From positions 4,638,001 to 4,702,000 of the forward strand of contig NZ_JAFBCK010000001.1 in NCBI RefSeq assembly GCF_016907695.1: DNA of 64,000 nt. Reading direction: 5' to 3'. The translations under genes were made by a program, and so were the position numbers. The DNA is from Actinokineospora baliensis (GTDB lineage: Bacteria; Actinomycetota; Actinomycetes; Mycobacteriales; Pseudonocardiaceae). The number at the start of each line of letters is the position of its first letter. Position 1 is the first letter of the stretch. Positions 51,050 to 59,498 of the stretch are shown piece after piece. Under the pieces are notes generated by a model that was not told where the DNA came from, searched no databases, and worked only from the letters and a program-made list of their open reading frames with translations.

Positions 51050-52456
51050 TCACCGCGCCGCGGCGCGCTGCTCGCGGGTCAGCCAGACCGCTGAGGCCAG
51101 GGCCACCAGTGAGGCGCCGGTCAGCCAGCAGAAGGTCTCGCGGAAGGCGGCCGGGTCCGTGGCGCCGTCGGACAGGATCACCACGAACAGGGCGCTGCCC
51201 AGCGCGCCGCCGACCCGGGACAGGATGTTGACCTGGGCGCTGGCGTCGGGCAGTTGCCGCTGTTCGACGCTGGCCAGCGCGGAGGACACCCCCGGCGACC
51301 CCGCCAGCGCCATCCCGATCCCGCGCAGCACCTGCAGCGCCTCGACCAGCACGAGGTCGGGCTGGGCGGGCAGCAGCGCCATCGCCATGGTGGTCGCCAC
51401 CGTGAGCACGAGCCCCACCACGGCGACCACGCCGCCACCGAAGCGGTCGGCGAGCCAGCCAGCCGCCGGGAAGGTCGCCGCCGCGCCGATGCTGAAGGCC
51501 ATCAGCAGCAGGCCCACGTCCACGATGTCCGCGCCGAGCTGGAGTTGGAAGTACAGCGGCATCACGACCAGGCCGCCGAAGAGCGACGCGCCCGCGAAGA
51601 ACACCTCCGCCGAGGCCGCGGTGAACTGGCGGTTGGCTACTAGCCGCAGGTCCATCAGCGGCTCCTCGCTGCGCAGCGAGCGCCACCCGAACGTCCCCAG
51701 CGCCACCAGACCGATGACCAGCGGGATCCACGCCCGCGGCCCGCTCGACGAGCCGGAGATCTCGGTGAGGGCGTAGACGGTCATCGGCAGGCCGATGACC
51801 ACCAGGCCGAGCGCGACCAGGTCGAGCCGCCCGGCCTGGTCGCGCTCGCCGCGGGGCAGGTGGCGCAGCGCCAGCAGCAGCCCCAGCAGGCCGATCGGCA
51901 GGTTGATCAGGAACAGCCAGTGCCAGGACAGGTTCGCGATGAGCACCGCGCCGAGCACCGGCCCGAAGGCGGGCGCCAGGATCGAGGGCACGCTGGAGAT
52001 GGCGATGACCCGCCCCATCCGGCGCTTGCCCGCGACCTGACCCAAGATGGTCATCCCGGCCGGGATCAGCAGCCCGCCCGCCACGCCTTGGACCACCCGG
52101 CCCACGACCAGCCAGATGATGTCCGGCGCGACCGCGCAGAGCCCGGAGGCGACGGTGAACCCGGCCAGCGCCCACAGCCACAGCCTGCCCGCGCCGATCC
52201 GCTTGCTCAGCCAGCCGCACGCGGGCAGCGCCGCGGCCAGCGCGAGCAGGTAGCCGCTGTTGACCCACTGCGCTGTCGACAGCGGCGCGTCGAGCCGGGT
52301 GCCGATGGTGTCGAGCCCGACGTTGACAAGCGAGGTGTCCAGGCCCGCCATCAGCGAGCCGAACGCGAGCAGGAACGCGGTGCGCCACACCGACGCGGGC
52401 ACGGCGCCGCTGTCGTCGTGGTCCCGGGCGGTCTCGCCCTTCGTCGTGGTCGCCAT
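51050..52456 (-). CDS. MFS multidrug exporter (DHA2, EmrB/QacA type)
   Basis: 468 residues from ATG 52456, preceded by AGGGAAGAC. The DHA2 family is shown by LAFGSLMAGLDTSLVNVGLDTIG in TM1, the motif LSKRIGAGRLWL after TM2 and the motif C-like GRVVQGVAGGLLIPAGMTI; I count about 13-14 helices. Such proteins export drugs in exchange for protons. It is divergent from the MarR gene with two operators between them, and lies directly upstream of the peptide operon, so it probably exports the product. Confidence 0.9.
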   Translation of the reverse strand: MATTTKGETARDHDDSGAVPASVWRTAFLLAFGSLMAGLDTSLVNVGLDTIGTRLDAPLSTAQWVNSGYLLALAAALPACGWLSKRIGAGRLWLWALAGFTVASGLCAVAPDIIWLVVGRVVQGVAGGLLIPAGMTILGQVAGKRRMGRVIAISSVPSILAPAFGPVLGAVLIANLSWHWLFLINLPIGLLGLLLALRHLPRGERDQAGRLDLVALGLVVIGLPMTVYALTEISGSSSGPRAWIPLVIGLVALGTFGWRSLRSEEPLMDLRLVANRQFTAASAEVFFAGASLFGGLVVMPLYFQLQLGADIVDVGLLLMAFSIGAAATFPAAGWLADRFGGGVVAVVGLVLTVATTMAMALLPAQPDLVLVEALQVLRGIGMALAGSPGVSSALASVEQRQLPDASAQVNILSRVGGALGSALFVVILSDGATDPAAFRETFCWLTGASLVALASAVWLTREQRAAAR

Positions 52457-52479
52457 GTCTTCCCTTGTCCGCCCCGACC

Positions 52480-52521
52480 ATTGGGCTTCCAACGGTACTC
52501 TCTCGGTGTTGGATGTCCAAC
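52480..52521. promoter_or_regulatory. Two MarR operators between exporter and regulator
   Basis: ATTGGGCTTCCAAC (52480-52493) and the perfect palindrome GTTGGATGTCCAAC (52508-52521) share TTGG-N4-CCAA and are 28 bp apart centre to centre. They lie between the divergent starts at 52456 and 52545. Confidence 0.7.
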
Positions 52522-52544
52522 GCAGCCCGGCTACACTCGGCGGT

Positions 52545-53048
52545 ATGGACGAACCGCTGCTCCAACCGGACGTCGACCCCCCGGTGCGCCTGTGGCGGCT
52601 GACCTCGTGGCTGCTGCACCAGGCGACCGCCAGGGCCAACCGGCTGGTGGTCGGGCACTTCGGCAGACCGGGCGGGCGGATGCGCTACGCCATCCTGGCC
52701 GGGCTCGACCAGTTCGGGTCGTTGAGCCAGGCCGACCTGAGCCGCCGCCTCGGCATCGACCGCGGCGACGCGGTCGCAGGCCTCAACGACCTCGAACGCG
52801 AGGGTCTGGCCAAGCGGGTGCCCGACCCCGCCGACTCCCGGCGCAACCTCGTGCACATCACCCCGACAGGCCGGGAGATGCTCCTCGAGTTCGACGTCCT
52901 GGTCGACGCGGCGCAAGGCGAACTGCTGCGCGATCTGGCCCCGGCCGAGCGGGCGCAACTCAACTCACTGCTGCGCAGACTGGTGGAACGACCCGCCACC
53001 GCGCCCACCCGCACCGGCGCCGCGCCGCGAAAATCGACCCGGACCTGA
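52545..53048 (+). CDS. MarR-family repressor
   Basis: 167 residues from ATG 52545. The winged helix shows SLSQADLSRRLGIDRGDAVAGLNDLEREGL, and the wing is VPDPADSRRNLVHITPTGREML. It should form a dimer that binds the dyads at 52480-52521 and 51026-51039 and release on binding a small molecule, perhaps the peptide product. The upstream in-frame extension is the divergent exporter region and is not coding. Confidence 0.9.
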   Translation: MDEPLLQPDVDPPVRLWRLTSWLLHQATARANRLVVGHFGRPGGRMRYAILAGLDQFGSLSQADLSRRLGIDRGDAVAGLNDLEREGLAKRVPDPADSRRNLVHITPTGREMLLEFDVLVDAAQGELLRDLAPAERAQLNSLLRRLVERPATAPTRTGAAPRKSTRT

Positions 53049-53050
53049 GG

Positions 53051-53292
53051 GGGCGGCACCTGGCGCTCTGGCACGCCACGACGCTGCTGCGGGAGCACCG
53101 GGGGAGCAGTTGGTCATGACCAAGCGCGGCTGGACCGAGCACGACTGGGCACGGTGGCAGGACCGCCTGCGCGAACAGGGTTTGCTCGACGCCGCAGGCG
53201 CGCTTACCCCGGCTGGCACCGAGTTGCGCGTCGAAGTCGAGAGGGACCCGCGGCTGGGCTTTAAGCCGCACCCGGTAGTCGGTGAGTCTACG
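53051..53292 (+). pseudogene. SCO6745-like gene remnant
   Basis: Two pieces in different frames: LALWHATTLLREHRG (53058-53102), then KRGWTEHDWARWQDRLREQGLLDAAGALTPAGTELR and the next few residues (about 53119-53262). Both match the pattern of the SCO6745 helix-turn-helix family, where about 40 residues should separate them and a longer N-terminal part should precede. An internal deletion and loss of the 5' part are likely. The family match is from memory. Confidence 0.5.
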
Positions 53293-53338
53293 CGCGACGA
53301 ACCATTGCTAGAGCAGCCGCCGCATCCGGGTGCGGATT

Positions 53339-53379
53339 CTGAGCGCTGGGGCGTGCGTGGGGCGCGCCCCAGCGCTCAG
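53339..53379 (-). terminator. Strong hairpin terminator
   Basis: A perfect 15-bp stem, 53339-53353 against 53365-53379, with an 11-nt loop, about 60 bp past the stop of the minus-strand lectin gene. Confidence 0.8.
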
Positions 53380-53441
53380 GTTCGACCGCGACAGTGTCGA
53401 CATCGTCTGTCAGACAAGCGATGTCGACCGTCAGGGTGAGG

Positions 53442-53945
53442 TCAGGACAGGTCCCAGCGCTGGCTCGTAACGCCGCTGCAGGTGAACACGCCCACGGTGG
53501 TGCCGTTGGCGTACGACGCGACGTCGATGCACACCGAGAAGCCGCTGCCGTAGCTGTAGATCTGCTGGCCGTTCACACCGCCGAAGACCCACTGCTGGCT
53601 GCTCACGCTGCTGCAGGGGTAGAGCCCCACGGGCGTGCCCGGCGCGTACGAGCCGAGGTCGAGGCACTTGGTGTTGCCGGAACCGGTGACGAAGATGCGA
53701 CCGTCAAGGGAGTCCCAGTGGAACTGCTGGCTGGAAACACCACTGCACCCGTTGAGACCCACGATCGTGCCCGAGGCGTAGGACGTCATGTCCACGCACT
53801 TGGTGTAGCCACTACCCACGCTGCTGAGGTCACCCGACTTGTAGACCGTGACCCCGGCGGGCGACGCGGAGGCGGGCATCCCGGCGGCGAGCAGCACCGA
53901 GGCAAGCCCAAGACCAGACGCGACCGTGCGCGAGAACTTCTTCAT
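53442..53945 (-). CDS. Secreted ricin-type (beta-trefoil) lectin
   Basis: 167 residues from ATG 53945, with GGGGAG upstream. The signal peptide is about 1-28 (MKKFSRTVASGLGLASVLLA). Three repeats each hold a Cys pair and a QxW-type motif: SQQFHW, SQQWVF and SQRWDL. This is a single beta-trefoil, exported and probably binding galactose-like sugars. Here the lectin stands alone, without the catalytic domain found in many glycosidases. Confidence 0.88.
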   Translation of the reverse strand: MKKFSRTVASGLGLASVLLAAGMPASASPAGVTVYKSGDLSSVGSGYTKCVDMTSYASGTIVGLNGCSGVSSQQFHWDSLDGRIFVTGSGNTKCLDLGSYAPGTPVGLYPCSSVSSQQWVFGGVNGQQIYSYGSGFSVCIDVASYANGTTVGVFTCSGVTSQRWDLS

Positions 53946-54770
53946 TCGAACTCCCCAGTCCGGCCCGACACACGCGGGCTCGTGTCGACCGTAGCGCCTT
54001 CCCCCCGGCCCGTAACTACTCCGACCGGATGGACACCCGCATCCGCCAAGCCGGGCCCCGGACACACCGGCTTCCCCGTGAAGTGGACGTGCTAGCTGAA
54101 GTCCAAGGACTCAACGACGCAGGCGTGGACGTCATGTTGGTCTGGAAGCTGGCACGCCACTGGGCCGGTGAAGACGACCCCGAGGTAGGGGAAAGCCGCC
54201 AGCGGAATCGAAATGGCCTGGTTGACATCGGACGAGTCCATTGTAGATGAATTCTGTGTAGAGGATCCTCCGTCTAGCCATTGTCCACGTCCTGGGGGTT
54301 ACTCGCGCAACACCGACCTCGTCCGCCAACGCCTCGACGGCGTTAGCGGCGGCTAGCCGAAGCTTGGATTTTCATTCCTCGTCGCTTGTCCGTGATCATG
54401 GCTGTGCACACTGTCCCGTGGTGAGTCGGGTGGTTCAAGACTTGGGTGGTGAAGGCGTCGGGGGAGTACCGGGCTGCTGGGCATGAGGACGATAGGGCAT
54501 TGGCGCCGGTGCAGCGAATGCCTGCCGGAGGCGGCGGGCAAGGCTCGGGTGGTGAAAGCGCACCCGGCCCCGGCGTCGGAGGCGTCGGCTGCGCAGGGGG
54601 CGGCGAAGGCGCCGAAGAACCACGACGAGGCCGACAAGTTCGGTGGGTCGGGCAAGTGGGCCAGGTGTCGGCGGGCGGTGATGCTGACGTCGTGCAGGTA
54701 TGGCATTGCCCGCTCCCGGAACCTCGCCGCCTTGATCCTCGACTTTGGTGCGGCGTGGTGCTTGGCCCGC
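53946..54770. other. Intergenic stretch without a supported gene
   Basis: 825 bp between the lectin and CHAT genes. Frames are open on both strands, but none has a ribosome site, a recognisable family or protein-like composition. It may be decayed sequence. Confidence 0.5.
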
Positions 54771-56558
54771 TCAGGCGCCGAAGTAGGTGAAGGGCGCCCA
54801 GAGCGACGCCGGGGCGCCTGCCTCGCGGGCCTCTTCGATGGCCGTGCCAAGAGCGCGGTGGGCCTGTGCCGAGGCCAACCGCTCGTGGAAGCGGGTCATC
54901 AGGCGCACGGTCCGGGGGGCGTCGGGGACCGGCCACAGCGCGGCGACCACCGATCGCGCGCCGCACGCCAGCAGCACGGCGGGGAACCCCAACTGCTCGC
55001 CGGGGACGGCAGTGCCGATGCCGGCCAGATCGCATGCTGACAGCACGATGGTGCTGCCCGCCAACAGGTCCACCGCCAGCAGCGAGGACAGCGGTAGGGT
55101 CCCGCCGAGGAGCAGGGCCGACGCCAGGGGTTCGCGCGACTTGATCACGCCGTGGCAGGCGAGGTGGACGACCGCGCTACGGCGTACCCGGTCCAGCAGA
55201 TCCGTCGGGATGTCCCCGGCGCTGTGCGTGCGCGGTCCGGCCGAGCGCAGGCGCTGGTCGTCCGGCGGGCCGGTCGGTTCGCTGATGACCAGTGGCTCGA
55301 CGCCGTGCACCGCCGCGACGGCGCGTGCCTCGTCGGCGACGTAGATCAGCTCGTCGTCGCCGGTCGACGGGTCTGCGGCCACGAACGCTGCGCCGGTCGC
55401 CGGTGGGTGTTCGGCGGCCAGGATCAGCGACCGGGCGGACGGGGTCACGGCCAAGTCGAGGAAGCCGCAGACCGGGCGGTCGTCGAGCACGGCGGTGAAC
55501 AGCGGCAGCTGCGCCGACTCGCCCAGCGGGATCACGGCGATCGGGCGCTCGCGCAGCTCCGGCCACCGGTCGAGCACCGGCCGCCACACCGTCTCGCCCA
55601 GCCAGGCCAGCAGGTCCTCGATGTGTTCGGACAGGACGGTCCCGCTGATTTCCCGGTCGCGCCTGCCTGCGGCGAACCGGTGCAGCGCGGCCACCTTATT
55701 CTCGACCGCTACCACGTCGAACCCGGGTAGTTCGGTGCTGCTCGCGATCGGGGTACCGGGATCGTCCAAGGCGGCGCTGTCCACCGCGATCGCCATTCCG
55801 CCGTGGACGCCTGCCCCGACGTACAGCAGCGACCGGTCGGACTGGCGCATAGCTTCCAGGGGTATGCCTGCCCCGAACGCCATCGCCACCCGGGGGCCGG
55901 ATCGGGCGGGGTCGATCTCGGCGAAGGCGGACCGCATCTGCTGCTGGTAGAAGCTGTCCAGCTCGTTGGGCGGACCGTCGAACTTCAGGGGCCGTCGCGC
56001 CCGCTTGCGTTCGGCGCGGACCCGTTCGTTGATGACGCGGAGCCCGGACCGCTGCTCCTCGGGCGTCGAGCGGTCGACCCAACTCGTTGTGGACCTGGCG
56101 AGGGTTCGGTCGCCCAGCCTGATCGAGGTCAGCTCCTCGCCGATGGTGCACGCGGCGGTGGGCACGCCCGCGCGGTGCGCGGCGTGGGCGATGACCTCCG
56201 CGTTGCGGTAGAGGTCCATGGCGATCGCCTCGATCAGCCGGGGGTTCGGCGCCGCCTCGTGCCGCTGGTCGATCACGGCGACGGCGGCGGCCTCGGCCAT
56301 GCCGAGGGTCGTGACCCGATGCCAGTCCTGGGCCGCCAGCTCGATCCTGAGTGTGATCTTGGTGATCGCCACGATGATCACGGGCACCAAGGGGTCGGCG
56401 CTGTGCACCCGGGCCATGCAGTCCTTGATGAGCTGCCAGCCAAGTTCCTGGACGTGGTTCCAGGCGTTGGGCGCCTCGTTGTTCTGCGCCTCCTCGGCGA
56501 GGGCGCGCAACTCCAGGTACCGGTCGTCGAGGGACTTGCGCTTCTTGAACAACCCCAT
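54771..56558 (-). CDS. CHAT caspase-like protease of a CATRA conflict system
   Basis: 595 residues. The first 180 residues are helical, TPR-like repeats. The C-terminal CHAT domain has the catalytic His469 in VVHLACHG and Cys509 in STIVLSACD, followed by the PAVLLACGARSVVAALWPVPD strand pair typical of CHAT proteases. It is divergent, with only 57 bp, from two genes matching the small and the membrane partners of CATRA systems. Such systems are predicted to trigger proteolysis or cell death on invasion. The protein is cytoplasmic, and its activator is unknown. Confidence 0.85.
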   Translation of the reverse strand: MGLFKKRKSLDDRYLELRALAEEAQNNEAPNAWNHVQELGWQLIKDCMARVHSADPLVPVIIVAITKITLRIELAAQDWHRVTTLGMAEAAAVAVIDQRHEAAPNPRLIEAIAMDLYRNAEVIAHAAHRAGVPTAACTIGEELTSIRLGDRTLARSTTSWVDRSTPEEQRSGLRVINERVRAERKRARRPLKFDGPPNELDSFYQQQMRSAFAEIDPARSGPRVAMAFGAGIPLEAMRQSDRSLLYVGAGVHGGMAIAVDSAALDDPGTPIASSTELPGFDVVAVENKVAALHRFAAGRRDREISGTVLSEHIEDLLAWLGETVWRPVLDRWPELRERPIAVIPLGESAQLPLFTAVLDDRPVCGFLDLAVTPSARSLILAAEHPPATGAAFVAADPSTGDDELIYVADEARAVAAVHGVEPLVISEPTGPPDDQRLRSAGPRTHSAGDIPTDLLDRVRRSAVVHLACHGVIKSREPLASALLLGGTLPLSSLLAVDLLAGSTIVLSACDLAGIGTAVPGEQLGFPAVLLACGARSVVAALWPVPDAPRTVRLMTRFHERLASAQAHRALGTAIEEAREAGAPASLWAPFTYFGA

Positions 56559-56601
56559 CGTTCCCCAGGTCGCGGTCCCGCGTTCGCCGTCGGTGGCGCT
56601 G

Positions 56602-56607
56602 TACGAT
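56602..56607 (+). promoter_or_regulatory. -10 box for a leaderless CATRA transcript
   Basis: TACGAT ends 8 bp before the GTG at 56616, and no ribosome site precedes that start. This spacing fits a leaderless mRNA, which is common in actinobacteria. Confidence 0.5.
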
Positions 56608-56615
56608 CTTGAATC

Positions 56616-56945
56616 GTGGCAGGTGACCGTGCGTTACACGACGTCGACCGCGATGAGTTGCGGGAACTTGCGGCGCGGATTCGGCGCAGCAGGCTGACGG
56701 CGGGGGAGTGGCAGCAGGTCACCGCGCTGCTGGCGTCGCTGTGCGGACTGCTCGCAGACGGCTCCCCGCGGGCCGTGCGCAAGGCGGTGGGCGCGTTCGA
56801 CGACGTGCTGCCCGTGCGTGTGCGGTCCGAGCCCGGCGGTCTGGCGCTGGAAGGGCCGCCTGAGGTGGTCGGTCACCTCGTGCACGAAGTGGAGCTCACC
56901 GTCATCGATCGGTTCTCGCGTGACGATGCCGCAGCCGAGGATTGA
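56616..56945 (+). CDS. CATRA-associated small protein
   Basis: 109 residues. A helical start (DVDRDELRELAARIRRSRLTAGEWQQV) is followed by RAVRKAVGAFDDVLPVRV and an acidic end. Size, position and helix pattern match the small partner that accompanies CATRA caspases. It overlaps the next gene by 20 bp and is divergent from the CHAT gene. Its role is probably to bind or hold the caspase (inference). Confidence 0.7.
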   Translation: MAGDRALHDVDRDELRELAARIRRSRLTAGEWQQVTALLASLCGLLADGSPRAVRKAVGAFDDVLPVRVRSEPGGLALEGPPEVVGHLVHEVELTVIDRFSRDDAAAED

Positions 56946-58395
56946 CCGGCCAGCGCTGGTCGTCTACGCCTTCTCGGCCCTGGGTGGATCGGATGCCGAG
57001 GCGGGCTGGCGCGAGGTGGGCGAGCTGTGGCGGGCGTGCCGCGACCTCGGGGAGATCACCGCCCCGCTCCTCGGCGTCGACGCCCCAGCGCACCTGCCCG
57101 ACACCCCACCGACCGGAGGAGGGTTCCGGGTCGTCGCGTCCGCCCGCCGGGCGACGGCCGGGCGCGTGCGGTCGATGTTCGCCTTCACCGAGCAGGACAT
57201 CGCGGGTGTGGTCGCCGTGCTCAGCGCCGATGAGGACAGCGCGCGGTCCTGGGACGAGCTGATCGGCCGGTGGCGAGCAACGGCCCCCGCCTCGACGGTC
57301 TCCGGGCGATACCAGGTGCTCGTCGGCCTCGCCGCCGACGACGCCCGGGTGCCCGAGGTCGCCACACGGCTGGCGGCGGGCGACAGCATCCGCTACCCCG
57401 CCGACGACGGCCCGCCCGGGGTCCGCCTCTGGCAGGTCGAGTCCCCGGATGACGCGGTGTTCGCCGTCGCGGGCCCGGTCAGCGCCGAGACCGCCATCGA
57501 CGAGTGGGTCTGGGCCGTGGACGGGCGGCAGGGGCTCGTCCCGCTGACCCGCTACTGCCTGAACCTGTTCCGCGTCGAGCACCAGCGCCGCGTCCACCGC
57601 GCCCTGCGCCCGCTGGCCGACGTCATCGCCGAGAGCGACGCGGCCAGCACCGACCTGGCCGCCGCGTTCGACAGCGCCGGGGACGCGGCCACGCCGTCCG
57701 CCGAGTTGATCGCCGCCGACCGGCGGGTGCGGCGATCCCAGATCGGCTCCACCGGCGTGCTGTGGCGCCTGACCCGCGTGCAGGACATCGCCGCGGGCCT
57801 GCGCGGCACGGCGGCCAACCTGGCCCGCCTCGGCCCCGGCACTGCGGGCGGGGCCCTCGCCCGCCACACCGCCGAACTGGACCGGTTCACCAATCAGCTC
57901 GACAAGGAAGCCGCCTTCCTGGAAACGCTGGTCCGCCGCGCCGACGCCGTCCACGCGGCGGCCGCCGCGATCATCGGCGCCGCCACCCAACGTCGCCGCG
58001 ATCGCATCACCCTCGTGCAGACCTCTTTCGTGGGCTCGCTGCTCATGGCGTTGGCCGCCATCCAGTCCTTTCAGTACACGACCCCTTTGCACACCAGTCT
58101 CAAGGGCCCGGTTATCGGTGCGCTGACTGCCGCCGCGTTCGGCCTGCCGCTGTTGCTCACCCGGTGGAGCGGACTCGTCACGCGCGACGACCGTCATCAC
58201 GGGCACGACTTGGTCGCCGCCGCCGCGTTCGGCGGTGCGCTTGGGTGGCTGGTCAGCTGCATCGCGTGGGTGACCACCACCGGCCGTCCGGCACCGGGGG
58301 CGGCCACTGCGGTCGCGGTCGGGCTCGGCGTCGTCGTGCTCGTCGCGGCCACTTGGTTCAGGGATGGGGCCCGTGCAGGGCGACGTCGGAGGTGA
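56926..58395 (+). CDS. CATRA caspase/TPR-associated membrane protein
   Basis: 489 residues from ATG 56926. The N-terminal domain (about 1-215) starts PALVVYAFSALG and contains VFAVAGPVSAETAIDEWVW. A long helical, possibly coiled-coil region (about 215-345) follows, then four membrane helices to the end (VQTSFVGSLLMALAAIQSF, IGALTAAAFGLPLLL and so on). This is the order seen in the membrane component of CATRA systems. It may sense a membrane event and pass it to the caspase. Confidence 0.75.
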   Translation: MPQPRIDRPALVVYAFSALGGSDAEAGWREVGELWRACRDLGEITAPLLGVDAPAHLPDTPPTGGGFRVVASARRATAGRVRSMFAFTEQDIAGVVAVLSADEDSARSWDELIGRWRATAPASTVSGRYQVLVGLAADDARVPEVATRLAAGDSIRYPADDGPPGVRLWQVESPDDAVFAVAGPVSAETAIDEWVWAVDGRQGLVPLTRYCLNLFRVEHQRRVHRALRPLADVIAESDAASTDLAAAFDSAGDAATPSAELIAADRRVRRSQIGSTGVLWRLTRVQDIAAGLRGTAANLARLGPGTAGGALARHTAELDRFTNQLDKEAAFLETLVRRADAVHAAAAAIIGAATQRRRDRITLVQTSFVGSLLMALAAIQSFQYTTPLHTSLKGPVIGALTAAAFGLPLLLTRWSGLVTRDDRHHGHDLVAAAAFGGALGWLVSCIAWVTTTGRPAPGAATAVAVGLGVVVLVAATWFRDGARAGRRRR

Positions 58396-59055
58396 GGAAG
58401 TCGTACTCGGCCGCGCTACGCAGACCACCAGGTCGGACACCCACTTGGCAGGGGAACAGCACATCACAGCCCTGCGAAGTAGGCCCGCGCTCCGAGAAGT
58501 GATCAACGCGCGCGAGTGCGCCTGGGCGAATCGCTTGACGCGATAGCAGGTATGGCAGGGTAGTGTCCTAATTAGATACTGCCCCCTCTCGTGATCTCCC
58601 GAGGACAGCGAGTCAAATGCTTGTCATGGCACTCGCCGTTGCTCCCTGGCCAGCCACGGTTCCTGGGGCGGTGAGCTCGGCGCTGGGGAGCCTGCAAAAG
58701 GGTGGGGTCTGATAGTGGCCCAGCCCGCGTGAAGCCGGTGGTTTCCTTCTGAGTGTGGCGGTTTGTCGGTGGCTCGGGGTGACCACGGTGACCTTGCCGT
58801 CGGCGGTGACCAGGCGGCGCGGATCGGCTACGCACGCCATGTCGCACGGGGCGGTCTTGGTGCAGTTCGAGGCCGCGGTGCCGCGCTTGGGCCGACGAGC
58901 TCCTCGAAGAGCCGCCGTTTGGCAGGCGATCGGTCCTGTCGGCGGCCCGTAGGATCGGCCGCGCAGTCGTGTTGCGTCCCTGTTCCTGTTTTCCGACCGT
59001 ACCGCTGGCGTATCAGGTTCCGTGACCCGCCATCGCCGGAAGAAGGAGTGCGCCA
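58396..59055. other. Intergenic stretch with one dyad
   Basis: 660 bp with no gene I can support. At 58554-58583, GGCAG...TAGTGT-CCTAATTAGA-TACTGCC forms an imperfect dyad around the palindrome CTAATTAG. It could be an operator or the end of a lost mobile element; no transposase is present. Confidence 0.4.
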
Positions 59056-59403
59056 ATGCGTGGAACAATCCGACGACGGATGCCAGCCGTGGTGGTCGCG
59101 GTGATCGCCGCCCTGGCTGTGCCGCTGGCAGGTCCGGCGTCCGCGGCGCCCGGTGCCGGGCTTGCCGGGGAGTTGCGGTACGCAACCGGTGTCGTGCCGA
59201 GTGTCGTGTACTGGGAGCTTGACAACGCCATCACGGCCGTCGAGGCCGCGGGGTTCGAGGTCAGACTCAGTGGCGGGTGGGTCGACTGCGGACCGCGCTA
59301 TGTGCAGACGCAGGATCCGGCCGGTGGTGTCACAGCGACGCTCGGGTCGATTGTCACGTTGAGGGTCAACTTGCGTCCGGGCCCTGGGCAGCCCTGCCCG
59401 TGA
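59056..59403 (+). CDS. Secreted single-PASTA protein
   Basis: 115 residues from ATG 59056, with AAGGAG upstream. The signal peptide is about 1-30 (RRRMPAVVVAVIAALAVPLAGPASA). Then one PASTA-type domain: VPSVVYWELDNAITAVEAAGFEV, two Cys that may pair, QTQDPAGGVTATLGSIVTLRV. PASTA domains bind peptidoglycan fragments or beta-lactams. No kinase or other domain is attached, so it may be a soluble cell-wall binder. Confidence 0.8.
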   Translation: MRGTIRRRMPAVVVAVIAALAVPLAGPASAAPGAGLAGELRYATGVVPSVVYWELDNAITAVEAAGFEVRLSGGWVDCGPRYVQTQDPAGGVTATLGSIVTLRVNLRPGPGQPCP

Positions 59404-59498
59404 TCGGGTGACCCGGGACGTCCGGTGCGGATATCGGAATGAGCAGGCCGCACCGGTCTTCCCGACGCTGAGTCAGGGGCGCGAGGTCATGTGGCGCA

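Noticed and set aside
54353..54850. A 165-residue minus-strand frame between the lectin and CHAT genes
   Set aside because: It has no ribosome site or family resemblance and overlaps the end of the CHAT gene.
58561..58583. Insertion-sequence end
   Set aside because: Only one end-like sequence is seen, with no transposase and no matching second end or target duplication.
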